This document shows positions 7,203 through 16,530 of a DNA stretch of 64,000 nt, piece by piece (position 1 is the stretch's first letter; each line of letters starts with the position of its first letter). This stretch comes from Mycolicibacterium sarraceniae. GTDB lineage: Bacteria; Actinomycetota; Actinomycetes; Mycobacteriales; Mycobacteriaceae. Position numbers and translations under genes: made by a program. The stretch lies in assembly GCF_010731875.1 (NCBI RefSeq), contig NZ_AP022595.1, positions 2,170,001 to 2,234,000 of the forward strand, read 5' to 3'. The notes beneath the pieces were generated by a model. It did not search any database, was not told the DNA's origin, and saw nothing but the letters and a program-made list of their open reading frames with translations.

Positions 7203-10093
7203 GACACTCTGGTCCTGATCTTCGGGCGCGTGGCGGCGAGCTCCTCGTCGATGCGAGCGCCGAGGCTGCGCAACACGTCGAGTACAAGACCCACGACGAT
7301 TAGGTACACCCCGAGGTCGAAGAACAGCGCGGTCACGAACTTCACCGTGCCCAGCAGCGGCACGTGCAGGGTGATCACGGCCGAGGACAGCGCGGGCGCA
7401 CCCAACAGCATCGAGCCGACGGCGGTTCCGGCTGACAGTGCCAGCCCGGCGCCAAGGATCTTGCCGGCGTCCAGCGGCAGCGTCTCGCCGAGTTCGTAGC
7501 GCCCACCCGCCAGGTACCGCAGCACCAGCGCCAGGCCGGCGGTCAACCCGCCGGCGAACCCGCCGCCGGGGGTGTTGTGCCCGGTGAAGAAGAAGTACAC
7601 CGACAGCACCATGATCAGCGGGAAGATCAGCCGGGTGGCGACCTCGAGCACCAGGGAGCGATTGCGCGGGTCGCCCAGTTCGCTGCCCCGCAGCCAGGTG
7701 GTGTCGCCGACGGCCGGGCTGTAGACCGCGGAGGGCAGCAGTCCGATAGCGGGGTGGCCGGCGTCGGACACCCGCGGTGCCGCGCCGAACCGGCGGTTGC
7801 GGAACACCAGCGACGCGACGCCGGTGGCGGCCGCGACTAGGACCGAGATCTCGCCGAGGGTGTCCCAGGCTCGGATGTCGACCAGCAGCACGTTGACGGT
7901 GTTGGCACCGTGGCCGCGGTAATAGGCGGCATCCGGCAGCAGATCGGCGATCGGGGTGCCGGCGCGGGCGGCCATCGCGAACACCGCCAGCGTGGTGACG
8001 GTGGCGCCGACGGCCAGCGCCAGCGCGACGCGGGGCAGCCGGTGCCGTTTGGCTTCCTCGGCCTCGGCGGGCAGGGTGCGCAACACCAGCACGAAGATGA
8101 CCAGCGTCAGCGTCTCGACCAGGAACTGCGTCAACGCCAGGTCGGGGGCACCGTGGAAGGCGAAGATCGCCCCGCAGCCGTAGCCGGTGATACCGACCAG
8201 CAGCACCGCGGCCAGCCGGTTGCGCAGGATGGTGGCAGCGACCGCCGCGGCCACGATGAGCACGCCGACCACCGGCTGGACCAGCGAATCCCACAGCCGG
8301 AACTGCGGCTGGTCCCGGGCTCCGAACGTCAGCACCGCCACCGGGAACAACACCAGCGTCGCCAGGATCACCGATTGGGTGACCGGAATGGATCCTCGCT
8401 GCGTGACCGCGGTGAGCCGGACCGACGCGACGTCGGCACCGCGGATGACCGCGTCGTAGATCCGGTCGGCATTACCCAGTGGCAGCCAGGAGCCCAGCCC
8501 CACGCGACGCAGGCGTTCGCGGCTGAAGAAGGCCGCGATGCCGACCGTCAGTACGAGTGCCGAGAGAATCAGCGCCAGATTGACACCGTGCCACAGCGCC
8601 AGCGTGTAGTGGCCATCGTCGGCACCCGCGGCGGGCATCGCGCCGGCGTAACCGTCGAGCGCGGTGTCAAGGTAGCTGGGCACCACACCGAAGAACAGTC
8701 CGGCCGCGGCCAGCACCGCCGGCGGCGCCAGGAACGCGGCCGGCGGTCGGTGCAGGTTGGCCACCAGGGTCGTCGGGCTCTGAGAACCCTTGCGCGCGAA
8801 CGCACCCCACAGGAAACGTAACGCATAGATGGTGGTGAAGACCGAACCGATCACCACGCCGGCGAGCACCACCGGGGCCCAGGCGCCCAGCGATTCGCTA
8901 TGGGCGATTGACTCGAAGTCGGCCTCCTTAGCCACGAAACCCAGGAACGGCGGCAGCGCGGCCATGCTGGCGGTGGCCCCGGCGGCGATGATGAACAACC
9001 CGGGCATGCGATGGCCCAGCCACGCCAGTCGGCGGATGTCGCGGGTGCCGGTGGAATGATCGATGACGCCGACGACCATGAACAGCGTCGCCTTGAACAG
9101 CGCGTGCGCGCACAAGATGGCCAGCCCGGCCAGCATCATGTCCTGCCCGCCGCCGCCCACCATCACGGTGATGAAGCCGAGCTGGCTGACCGTGCCGAAC
9201 GCGAGTATCAGCTTGAGGTCGTATTCGCGGACCGCGCGCCAGCCGGCCAACAGCATGGTCACCACACCCAAGGTGATGACCGTGGGTCGCCAGCCCGGTG
9301 AGTCGGCGAAGCCGGGGGCCAGCCGTGCGATCAGATAGACGCCGGCCTTCACCATGGCGGCCGCGTGCAGGTAGGCGCTGACCGGGGTCGGGGCGGCCAT
9401 AGCGCCGGGCAGCCAGAAATGGAACGGCACGATCGCCGATTTGGAGAGCGCGCCGATGATCACCAGGACGACAGCGACGGCCGCCGCCGTGCCATGCGGA
9501 GGGTTGGCGACCAGTTCGGAGAGCAGGTAGGTACCTGCGGTGTGGCCGAGGATGACGATGCCGACCAGCATCGCCAGCCCGCCCGCGGTGGTCACCAATA
9601 GGGCCTGCATCGCGGCCCGACGGCTGGTGGCTCGCTCGGCGTAATGCCCGACGAGCAGGAACGACAGTACCGTCGTCAGCTCCCAGAACGTGTAGAGCAG
9701 CAGCATGTTGTCGCTGATGACGAGGCCGAACATGGCACCGGAGAACGCCACGAGTTCAGCGGCGAAACTCGGCAGCCGGTTCTCGATGTGGCCGTCGCGG
9801 TGGTGGAAATACTCCGTGCAGTAGAACAGCACCAGTGCGCCGATACCCAGCACCAGCACGCTCATGATCGCGGTCAAGGTGTCGAAGCGCAGCGTGATGT
9901 TCATCGACAGCTCGGGCACCCACGGGATGTCAACTTCGGCGGGTTGGCTGCCGTGCGGCCAATTGAGTGCTACCCAGATCAGCGACGCCGCCGGGACAAG
10001 CGCCAGCGGATAGAAGGCCAGCCGTCCCCATCGGTGCACGAGCGCCGGCGCCACGGCGGCGGCGATCGCATGCGCGATCAAGATGACGAGCAC
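7199..10093 (-). CDS. mrpA: Mrp antiporter subunit A, fused to subunit B
   Basis: 964 residues. The first ~480 are a NuoL-like antiporter domain: an F-W-E-L-T-T-V-L-S-F-L-L-V-G-H-Y block, a P-F-H-F-W-L-P-G-A-M-A-A-P-T-P-V-S loop, then Leu-rich helices. A DUF4040-like segment follows. An MrpB domain forms the C-terminus, with G-H-N-T-P-G-G-G-F-A-G-G near residue 830. This fusion replaces a separate mrpB, so the operon is complete: A/B, C, D, E, F, G. It is the first gene of the minus-strand operon; its promoter should lie in the region upstream of 10093. Role: cation and pH homeostasis driven by the proton gradient. Confidence 0.95.
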   Translation of the reverse strand: MLVILIAHAIAAAVAPALVHRWGRLAFYPLALVPAASLIWVALNWPHGSQPAEVDIPWVPELSMNITLRFDTLTAIMSVLVLGIGALVLFYCTEYFHHRDGHIENRLPSFAAELVAFSGAMFGLVISDNMLLLYTFWELTTVLSFLLVGHYAERATSRRAAMQALLVTTAGGLAMLVGIVILGHTAGTYLLSELVANPPHGTAAAVAVVLVIIGALSKSAIVPFHFWLPGAMAAPTPVSAYLHAAAMVKAGVYLIARLAPGFADSPGWRPTVITLGVVTMLLAGWRAVREYDLKLILAFGTVSQLGFITVMVGGGGQDMMLAGLAILCAHALFKATLFMVVGVIDHSTGTRDIRRLAWLGHRMPGLFIIAAGATASMAALPPFLGFVAKEADFESIAHSESLGAWAPVVLAGVVIGSVFTTIYALRFLWGAFARKGSQSPTTLVANLHRPPAAFLAPPAVLAAAGLFFGVVPSYLDTALDGYAGAMPAAGADDGHYTLALWHGVNLALILSALVLTVGIAAFFSRERLRRVGLGSWLPLGNADRIYDAVIRGADVASVRLTAVTQRGSIPVTQSVILATLVLFPVAVLTFGARDQPQFRLWDSLVQPVVGVLIVAAAVAATILRNRLAAVLLVGITGYGCGAIFAFHGAPDLALTQFLVETLTLVIFVLVLRTLPAEAEEAKRHRLPRVALALAVGATVTTLAVFAMAARAGTPIADLLPDAAYYRGHGANTVNVLLVDIRAWDTLGEISVLVAAATGVASLVFRNRRFGAAPRVSDAGHPAIGLLPSAVYSPAVGDTTWLRGSELGDPRNRSLVLEVATRLIFPLIMVLSVYFFFTGHNTPGGGFAGGLTAGLALVLRYLAGGRYELGETLPLDAGKILGAGLALSAGTAVGSMLLGAPALSSAVITLHVPLLGTVKFVTALFFDLGVYLIVVGLVLDVLRSLGARIDEELAATRPKIRTRVS

Positions 10094-10210
10094 GGCACTC
10101 CGATCTGGGGCGGTCGGTCGGGGTGTCAGCCTAAGGTTTTCGGCTATGTCCTTGTCCCAGTCTACGGGGTTGACCGCCTCGCAGATTTTCCGGTTAGTCC
10201 GCCGTAGTGC

Positions 10211-10373
10211 TCAGACTACGGTCACTGGATATGAAATAGCCTGAGCGGCAATATGTTTCAGTATTGCCCGTACGGCACTTCGGTGTCCGCCGGATCCGAT
10301 GACCAGGGCGCGGTAGATCGTGCCCTTGACGCCGGGAAAGGCCGCCCAGCGGGGACGGTTGTGGCACGCTCAT
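10211..10373 (-). pseudogene. DUF2867-like gene reduced to its two ends
   Basis: Reading leftward, an ATG at 10373 opens with M-S-V-P-Q-P-S-P. After a frame change, a well-conserved tail follows: G-T-I-Y-R-A-L-V-I-G-S-G-G-H-R, then a basic helix and TGA at 10211-10213. The tail resembles the C-terminus of DUF2867 proteins as I remember them. About 50 residues remain, so most of the gene has been lost from the inside. It diverges from the TetR gene at 10417, which probably once controlled it. Confidence 0.5.
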
Positions 10374-10375
10374 CG

Positions 10376-10397
10376 ATATAGGATAAGGGTTCTATAT
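10376..10397. promoter_or_regulatory. Inverted repeat operator candidate upstream of tetR
   Basis: ATATAG at 10376-10381 and CTATAT at 10392-10397 form a perfect 6-base inverted repeat with a 10-base spacer. It lies between the divergent DUF2867 remnant and the TetR gene and abuts the AGGAGGA ribosome site at 10398-10404. A bound dimer here could block both promoters, as is usual for self-regulated TetR proteins. Assignment is inferred from position and symmetry only. Confidence 0.5.
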
Positions 10398-10416
10398 AGG
10401 AGGACTGTACTAGTTC

Positions 10417-11007
10417 ATGGCGCCACCGCGGAAGCACGAAACCGACGCGATCCTGGATGCGGCCCGCAGGCTGGTGCTGACCGAAGGACCACGGGCGGCC
10501 GGCGTCGCGGCAATAGCCAAGGCCAGCGGTGCGCCGGTGGGCACGCTGTATCACCGATTCGGCAATCGCGACGGTGTGATGACGGCGGTCTGGCTGCGTG
10601 CGCTCCAGCGCTTCCAGGCCCGCGCGATGGCCGCGTCTGGTTCAGATCCGGTGGAGGTCGCCGTCCAGATGGCCGTGGCAGCGGTCGGCTTCGCAACGGA
10701 CTTCACCGAGGATGCCCGCCTGCTGGTGACCATGCGGCCCGGTGATCTGCGCGACGCCGAACCCGACCCGGAGTTCAGTGCGATGGTGGCGGCCATGAAC
10801 GCGCCGCTCGTCGACCGGGTGGCTGAGCTGGCACTCCAGTTGTACGGGCGCGGCGACGACCGCAGCATCGACGCCGTCACCAGGGCGGTGGTCGACTTGC
10901 CCTGCGCGGTGGTGCGGCGCCACGCGCGCGATGATGCGATGCCACCGTGGGTGGAGGCCGATCTCGCGGAGTCCGTCCGGGCCTTGTTGACGGCCCCTGC
11001 CGGGTGA
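10417..11007 (+). CDS. TetR/AcrR family transcriptional regulator
   Basis: 196 residues. The N-terminal helix-turn-helix is clear: A-I-L-D-A-A-R-R-L-V, then V-A-A-I-A-K-A-S-G-A-P-V-G-T-L-Y-H-R-F, with the C-terminal two thirds as ligand-binding helices. An AGGAGGA site lies 12 bases before the ATG. A symmetric AT-rich operator candidate sits immediately upstream. The neighbouring divergent gene is degraded to a stub, so the regulator may have lost its local target. Confidence 0.9.
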   Translation: MAPPRKHETDAILDAARRLVLTEGPRAAGVAAIAKASGAPVGTLYHRFGNRDGVMTAVWLRALQRFQARAMAASGSDPVEVAVQMAVAAVGFATDFTEDARLLVTMRPGDLRDAEPDPEFSAMVAAMNAPLVDRVAELALQLYGRGDDRSIDAVTRAVVDLPCAVVRRHARDDAMPPWVEADLAESVRALLTAPAG

Positions 11008-11014
11008 GCTCGGC

Positions 11015-11120
11015 CTAGCGCTGCAGATAGGTCACCGTTTGGACGGCATTGACGGCCGGGTTCGACGTGCCGAAGTAGATCGGCACGATGTCGACCGGAG
11101 TCTGATTGTGGACGCCCGGC
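11015..11120 (-). pseudogene. C-terminal remnant of an unidentified protein
   Basis: Between the convergent tetR end and the AAA ATPase stop, the minus strand encodes about 34 protein-like residues: N-Q-T-P-V-D-I-V-P-I-Y-F-G-T-S-N-P, then N-A-V-Q-T-V-T-Y-L-Q-R and a stop at 11015. No start is possible without running into the AAA gene. It looks like the tail of a lost exported or enzymatic protein; I do not recognise the family. Confidence 0.3.
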
Positions 11121-13298
11121 TCACCGGTTTGCGGCAAAAGCGCGCAGCGACTCCACCTGAGCCGGATCCAGCGACGGCCGCACCGCCTCGCGGGCCTTGG
11201 CCACATCGTCAGCGGTGACATCGGCCGCGTCGATCGAGCGGCGCATCGCGGTCAATGCGGCCTCGCGCAGCAGCGCCACACAGTCGGCTGCGCTGTACCC
11301 GTCCAGATCCCCGGCCAGTGCGTCGAGATCGACTTCAGGCGACAATGGCACCGATTTACCTGCCGTGCGCAGGATTTCGCGCCGTGCGTCGGAGTCCGGC
11401 GGTTCGACGAACACCAGCTTCTCCAGCCGTCCCGGGCGCAGCAGCGCCGGGTCGATCAGGTCCGGGCGGTTGGTGGCACCGAGCACCACCACTTCGCGCA
11501 GCGGCTCGATACCGTCGAGTTCGGTCAGCAACGCCGCGACCACCCGGTCCGTGACCCCGGAGTCGAAGCTCTGTCCGCGCCGCGGCACCAGCGCGTCGAT
11601 CTCATCGAGGAACACCAGCGAGGGCGCAGAATCCCTTGCCCGGCGGAACAATTCACGAACAGCCTTCTCCGAGGAGCCGACCCACTTGTCCATCAGCTCG
11701 GCGCCCTTGACCGCGTGCACCGACAGCCGTCCCGAACTGGCCAATGCGCGGACCACGAACGTCTTACCGCAACCTGGCGGGCCGTAAAGCAACACCCCCC
11801 GTGGTGGCTCGACGCCGAGCCGGGCGAAGGTGTCCGGATGCTGCAGCGGCCACAGCACCGCCTCGGTCAGCGCCTGCTTGACCTCGATCATGTCGCCGAC
11901 GTCATCGAGGGTGACCGAACCGACCGACACTTCTTCGGTCGCCGAACGCGACAGTGGGCGGATGACCGTCAACGCACCGGTGAAATCCTCCTGGGTCAGC
12001 GCCGGCGGCTTGCCATTCTCGCTCGCGCGGGCGGCCGCCCGCAGCGCCGCTTCCCGGACCAGGGCAGCCAGATCGGCCCGCACGAATCCTGGTGTGCGCT
12101 CGCCGATTTCGTTGAGGGTGAGATCTTCGGCAGGGACATCGCGCAGCAGCACCTCCAGCAGCGCCTTGCGGGTCGCACCGTCGGGCAGGCTCAGGCCGAG
12201 CTCGCGGTCGCAGAGATTCGGTGCACGCAGCCGCGGATCCACCGCATCGGGCTGCTGGGAGGTGGCCACCAGTGCCACCCCGGGTGCGGCGACGGCCTTA
12301 CGTAGCTCGGTCAGGATCAGTGCCGACACGGGTTCAGTCGCGGCAGGCAGTAGCGCGTCGATATCGGTGATCAGCAGCACGCCACCGCCGCCGATAACCG
12401 TGTCGACGGTGTCCGCCACAGCGCGCTGCCGATCCTGTGCCGCCAGCGCGCCGGTGTCGGGGCCGTCGAGCTCGACCAGCCGCCGTCCGGCGCATACCGC
12501 CCGCACCAGCATGGCTTTGCCAACCCCGGCCGGACCGGTGACCAGCACACCGAGATTCGGTGTGGCACCGAGCTTTTCCAGCAGTTCAGGCTGGTCGAGG
12601 GCTAGCTTGAGCCATTCGGTGAGCCGGCCGGCCTGCACGTGCTGACCCTTAAGGTCGTCGACCGACACCGCCGGCGCTTGCGGCCACACCATCGGCGCGC
12701 TGACGGCGGCGGCCGGGGCCGTGGCTGGAGAACCCGATACGCCGTCGCCCCAGGTGACCGACGAATTCGGTTGTACGCTCACCGGTCCGGCCGGATCGGT
12801 GCCGGTGACCGTCAGCAATTCCGACGTCCAGGTGATGCCGACCGAGGACGTCAGCGCGGAGCTGGCCGGGGTGGTCGACGTACCAGGGCCCAGATCGCGC
12901 GGCAGCAGCGACACCGTGTCACCGACCGTGAGTACCTTGCCCAGCAGCGCCTGCCGCAGCGTCGCCGACGACACCGATTGGGTGGTCAGGGTGGAGCCGC
13001 GCAGGGTGACCGAGCGTGCGCCGTGCACGGTGACCGGCGCGATCAGCACCGTGGTGTCCTCGCGCAGGCCGGCGTTGGACAACGTCACATCGTCGAGCAG
13101 CGCGGTGCCGGCCGGGGTATCGGCCGGTGCGATCCCGGCAACGGCGGCGGTGGTACGAGAACCCGTGAGAGACACTGCATCCCACTCCCGAATGCCGAGG
13201 GCGGCGATGGCCTCGGGATGCAGGCGCACCACGCCGCGACGGGAATCCAGCGCCGAGGTGTTCAGCCGTGCGGTCAGCGCGAGGGCCGTCGGCGCCAT
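11121..13298 (-). CDS. Cdc48/p97-like double AAA ATPase (Rv0435c-like)
   Basis: 725 residues: a Cdc48 N-domain-like beta region (first ~200 residues), then two AAA modules. The second module is canonical: G-P-P-G-C-G-K-T, L-V-F-L-D-E-I-D-A-L, and the N-R-P-D-L-I-D-P-A-L-L-R-P-G-R sensor/arginine-finger region. The first is degenerate: Walker A reads G-P-A-G-V-G-K-A (Ala instead of Thr/Ser) and Walker B reads L-L-I-T-D-I-D-A-L (no catalytic Glu after Asp). ATP hydrolysis therefore probably rests on the second ring. Probably a protein unfoldase; the partner in mycobacteria is uncertain. pssA follows one base downstream. Confidence 0.92.
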   Translation of the reverse strand: MAPTALALTARLNTSALDSRRGVVRLHPEAIAALGIREWDAVSLTGSRTTAAVAGIAPADTPAGTALLDDVTLSNAGLREDTTVLIAPVTVHGARSVTLRGSTLTTQSVSSATLRQALLGKVLTVGDTVSLLPRDLGPGTSTTPASSALTSSVGITWTSELLTVTGTDPAGPVSVQPNSSVTWGDGVSGSPATAPAAAVSAPMVWPQAPAVSVDDLKGQHVQAGRLTEWLKLALDQPELLEKLGATPNLGVLVTGPAGVGKAMLVRAVCAGRRLVELDGPDTGALAAQDRQRAVADTVDTVIGGGGVLLITDIDALLPAATEPVSALILTELRKAVAAPGVALVATSQQPDAVDPRLRAPNLCDRELGLSLPDGATRKALLEVLLRDVPAEDLTLNEIGERTPGFVRADLAALVREAALRAAARASENGKPPALTQEDFTGALTVIRPLSRSATEEVSVGSVTLDDVGDMIEVKQALTEAVLWPLQHPDTFARLGVEPPRGVLLYGPPGCGKTFVVRALASSGRLSVHAVKGAELMDKWVGSSEKAVRELFRRARDSAPSLVFLDEIDALVPRRGQSFDSGVTDRVVAALLTELDGIEPLREVVVLGATNRPDLIDPALLRPGRLEKLVFVEPPDSDARREILRTAGKSVPLSPEVDLDALAGDLDGYSAADCVALLREAALTAMRRSIDAADVTADDVAKAREAVRPSLDPAQVESLRAFAANR

Positions 13299-13299
13299 A

Positions 13300-14145
13300 T
13301 CAGCGACCGGGCTTGCGCAGGCCGAGGCGCGTCACCGAACGGCGGTTCGGCTGGCCGCGGCGGTCCGCCCGTCGCGCCGCACGCCGCTGTTTGGGTTCGT
13401 CGTTCCATGCCTCCGGCCGGGCGGCGACCCACCGCTGGCTGCGGATCGTGAACGGGATGATGCACACGTAGCCCGCGATGATCAGCAGCACCAGGATGTA
13501 CGGGAACAGCAGCAGCGCTGCCGCAGCGGCGGCGATCAGGATCAGCAGGATCGGGGCGGCGTTTGCCGGCATCTTCACCGACTTGAGTGCCAGCGTCGGC
13601 ACCCGGCTGATCAACAGGGTGGCATTCGCGGCGAACCAGAAGCAGACGAACCACGGTGAGGTCCACCAGCCGTGACCGAACTGCAGCATCGCCGCGAGCA
13701 GGCCGACCACCCCGACCGCCCCGCACGGTGCCGGCATGCCGGTGAAGTACTGCCGCGTGTAGGCCGGCCGAGTGTCATCGTCGAGCAGTGCGTTGAACCG
13801 GGCCAGTCGCAACACGATGCACACGGCGTAGAGCAGCGCAAAGATCCAGCCGACCGGTGAGGTCGGCAGCAACGTCACGTAGATGACCAACGCGGGCGCG
13901 ACACCGAAGTTCACCGCGTCGGCAAGCGAGTCGATCTCGGCGCCCATGCGGGACTGTGCGTCCAGGGCGCGGGCGATGCCGCCGTCGATACCGTCGAGCA
14001 CTGCGGCGGCCCCGATCAACGCCAGAGCGATGTGGGGGCGCCCGTCCAGCGCGAACTTGATCGAGGTCAGCCCCGCGCAGATCGCCAGTACCGTCGTCGC
14101 GCTGGGCAGGATGCGCATGGCGGCCGGGCGCCCGGGTTTGATCAC
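13300..14145 (-). CDS. pssA: CDP-diacylglycerol--serine O-phosphatidyltransferase
   Basis: Makes phosphatidylserine from CDP-diacylglycerol and serine in the membrane. 281 residues with about eight helices. The CDP-alcohol phosphotransferase signature D-G-x2-A-R-x8-G-x3-D-x3-D is visible as [11 protein letters not shown] then [11 protein letters not shown] basic Arg-rich C-terminal tail follows the last helix. The start overlaps the psd stop by four bases, so the two consecutive enzymes of phosphatidylethanolamine synthesis are coupled. Confidence 0.94.
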   Translation of the reverse strand: MIKPGRPAAMRILPSATTVLAICAGLTSIKFALDGRPHIALALIGAAAVLDGIDGGIARALDAQSRMGAEIDSLADAVNFGVAPALVIYVTLLPTSPVGWIFALLYAVCIVLRLARFNALLDDDTRPAYTRQYFTGMPAPCGAVGVVGLLAAMLQFGHGWWTSPWFVCFWFAANATLLISRVPTLALKSVKMPANAAPILLILIAAAAAALLLFPYILVLLIIAGYVCIIPFTIRSQRWVAARPEAWNDEPKQRRAARRADRRGQPNRRSVTRLGLRKPGR

Positions 14146-14837
14146 GGAAGTTGCGCCAACACCGTCTCGCCGGCCACCGCGCGCTGGCCGGGGGACACCA
14201 ACAACGTGCTGCCTACCGGCAGATAGGTGTCCAGTCGGGAACCGAACCGGATCAGGCCGTAGGTGTCGCCGATCGCCACTGTGTCGCCGGGGTGGACCTC
14301 ACACACGATGCGCCGGGCTACCAGGCCCGCGATCTGTACGGCCACCACCTCGGCACCCTCGGGGGTGCGGATGACGATGCTGTTGCGTTCGTTGTCGGCG
14401 CTGGCGGCGGGCAGATCGGCCGAGAGGAACTTGCCGGGCCGGTAGTGCACCGCGGTCACCTCGCCGGCGACCGGGGCGCGCTGAACGTGGGCGTCGAACA
14501 CCGACAGGAAGATGCTGATCCGTGGCAGCGGCTCGGCCGGCAGACCGAGCTCGGCGGGCGGCACCGCGGTCTCGACCAGGCAGACCTGCCCATCGGCCGG
14601 TGAGACCACCACGCCGGGGCGGGTCGGCGGCACGCGGTGCGGGTGGCGGAAGAACGCGGCGTTGGCGCCTGCGGCCGCCAGACCTGCGGTACGGACCCAA
14701 CGACGGCGGCGGCCCAGCGCGGCGACCGCCAGGCTGGCACCGACGAACGGTAGGCCCGCCGGGTGCATCGGAGGCACGGTGGAGCGAACGAGATCGAGCA
14801 GATGTGTTGCTTCGGACGTGCGGGGGCGTCTGGCCAT
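14142..14837 (-). CDS. psd: Phosphatidylserine decarboxylase proenzyme
   Basis: Converts phosphatidylserine to phosphatidylethanolamine. 231 residues of the short actinobacterial class. The self-cleavage/pyruvoyl motif is V-G-S-T with Ser210 close to the C-terminus, so the alpha chain would be only ~22 residues. The upstream block [13 protein letters not shown] supports the assignment. Transcribed just ahead of pssA, as in other mycobacteria. Confidence 0.94.
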   Translation of the reverse strand: MARRPRTSEATHLLDLVRSTVPPMHPAGLPFVGASLAVAALGRRRRWVRTAGLAAAGANAAFFRHPHRVPPTRPGVVVSPADGQVCLVETAVPPAELGLPAEPLPRISIFLSVFDAHVQRAPVAGEVTAVHYRPGKFLSADLPAASADNERNSIVIRTPEGAEVVAVQIAGLVARRIVCEVHPGDTVAIGDTYGLIRFGSRLDTYLPVGSTLLVSPGQRAVAGETVLAQLP

Positions 14838-14862
14838 CGGCGACGATTCTACGGGCAGCGGC

Positions 14863-16056
14863 CTACGACAGGTCCCATAGCTGCACCTGCTCGCCCGCGG
14901 ACATTTCAGTGACGTCCTCAGCGATCTCCAGCAGGCAGTTCGCCGAGGCCAGCCAGCGCAGATGATGGGAGGCCGGCGGCCCGTAGGTGGTCACGGTGCC
15001 CGCCCCCGCGTCATACACCCCGCGTCGGAACTGGCGCTTGCCCTTCGGCGAGGTCAGGCTGTCGGCGAGCACCGCGGTGCGCCGCGGCCGGTGCGGGTGC
15101 GGCAGCCCCATCGCGGTGCGCAGGGCCGGGCGGACGAACACCTCGAAGGACACCAGCGCGCTCACCGGGTTGCCGGGCAGCGTGATGATCGGGCAGCCGT
15201 TGATACGTCCGGCACCCTGCGGCATCCCCGGCTGCATGGCGACCTTGACGAACTCCACAGCACCCCCAGCAAAGGCGTCCTTAACCACCTCGTAGGCGCC
15301 GGCGCTGACCCCGCCGGTCGTGATGATCAGATCGGCTCGGCCGGCGAAGCCCTCGAGCACGGAACTGAACTGGGTGACGTCATCACTGGACGTCGGGGTC
15401 GCGACCACCTCGCCGCCGGCCTCGCGGACCGCGGCGGCCAGCATGATGGCGTTGGATTCGTAGATCTGGCCCGGCTGAAGTTCGGTGCCTGCCGACACCA
15501 GCTCGGTACCCGTCGACATCACCAGCACGCGCTGGCGTGGTCGCACCGTCAGCGAACCCAGACCGAGTGCGGCGGCCAGCCCCAGAGCGGCCGGGGTGAC
15601 CACATGTCCGGTCTGCAGCACCGTCGTCCCCGCGGTCACGTCCTCACCGGCGTGGCGGATGTGTTGGCCGGCCTTGGGTGCCGAGCGGATCTCGACGACG
15701 TCGACTCGTGCGTCGGTAGCCTCGACCGGCACCACCGCCGTCGCACCCACCGGTAGTGGCGCACCGGTCATGATCCGGTGCGCGGTGCCCACCGCCAACG
15801 TCAGTGTATCGATGCGTCCGGCCGGAATATCTTCGGCGACAGGCAATTTCACCGGTGTGGTGTCGGCGCCCGCGACGTCTTCGGCGTGCACCGCGTAACC
15901 GTCCATCGCCGAGTTGTCGAACACCGGCAGCGACAGCGGGGCCGTCACGTCCGCGGCCAGAGCCAGCCCCGCGGCATCGGCCAGCCCGACCGTCTGCGCC
16001 GCACGCGCGGAGATCAGGTCGGCGACGACCCGCTGGTGTTCCTCGACGGTGCGCAT
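14863..16056 (-). CDS. moeA: Molybdopterin molybdenumtransferase MoeA
   Basis: Inserts molybdenum into adenylylated molybdopterin in cofactor synthesis. 397 residues. The MoeA N-terminal signature [11 protein letters not shown], the [11 protein letters not shown] segment, the T-T-G-G-V-S-A-G loop and L-P-G-N-P-V-S-A are all present in order. The frame is open upstream into the SDR remnant, but the ATG at 16056 is right: it overlaps the preceding stop by one base (TGATG) and the homology begins there. Corresponds to moeA2 by position. Confidence 0.94.
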   Translation of the reverse strand: MRTVEEHQRVVADLISARAAQTVGLADAAGLALAADVTAPLSLPVFDNSAMDGYAVHAEDVAGADTTPVKLPVAEDIPAGRIDTLTLAVGTAHRIMTGAPLPVGATAVVPVEATDARVDVVEIRSAPKAGQHIRHAGEDVTAGTTVLQTGHVVTPAALGLAAALGLGSLTVRPRQRVLVMSTGTELVSAGTELQPGQIYESNAIMLAAAVREAGGEVVATPTSSDDVTQFSSVLEGFAGRADLIITTGGVSAGAYEVVKDAFAGGAVEFVKVAMQPGMPQGAGRINGCPIITLPGNPVSALVSFEVFVRPALRTAMGLPHPHRPRRTAVLADSLTSPKGKRQFRRGVYDAGAGTVTTYGPPASHHLRWLASANCLLEIAEDVTEMSAGEQVQLWDLS

Positions 16057-16472
16057 CAGACTCCGAAGCTCACGCCGGTCAGCTCCTCCGAGACCGTCCA
16101 CAACCGCTGCCGAACCTCGCGGTCGTGGGATTGCGAACTGGACTGCACGAGCGTGGGATTGCCGCGCTGCTCGCCGAAACCGTCCTTGGTGGTCTCCTTC
16201 GGTGTCCACATGACGCCGGCGTTGTTGATCAGCGGATCGATCCGCGGGTGCGCCATACGCGGCGCGTCGGCCGCGGCGCGCACCGAATCCAGTGACGTCA
16301 GGTCGAGTTGCGTGACGCTGATGTCGGCACCCGGGGTGGCGGCCAGGATCTGGTCGCGGGCCGCGAGGACCGCCGCGGTCTCGTAGCCGATACCGGAGTT
16401 GGCACCGGTGATGACGGCGACGCGCCCGTCCTGTGCTGGGACGTTGCCCGCAGTCCAATTGCCGCCGCTCAT
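16056..16472 (-). pseudogene. Short-chain dehydrogenase with two internal in-frame deletions
   Basis: The 138-residue frame keeps the SDR start (T-G-A-N-S-G-I-G-Y-E-T), the N-N-A-G-V-M segment and the C-terminal end (R-L-W-T-V-S-E-E-L-T-G-V). It lacks about 18 residues after the glycine motif and roughly 150 residues in the middle, including the catalytic Ser and Tyr-x3-Lys. Comparison with the intact paralogue at 19705-20601 shows this directly. It cannot fold as an SDR. It is still translationally coupled to moeA (TGATG), which may be why the frame survives. Confidence 0.85.
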
Positions 16473-16530
16473 GGCACGACGATACGTCGGCCCAAGTTGC
16501 ATCCAACCGGTGGCCGTTTACTGTCGCGGT

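Noticed and set aside
5167..9601. Long plus-strand open frames across the mrp operon
   Set aside because: They are antisense shadows of high-GC membrane genes: rich in Arg/Gln/His, no motif, no ribosome sites, while the minus strand has clear Mrp motifs.
10258..10554. 98-codon minus-strand frame before the TetR gene
   Set aside because: Overlaps the TetR HTH region and the operator; only the short DUF2867-like tail in another frame looks protein-like.
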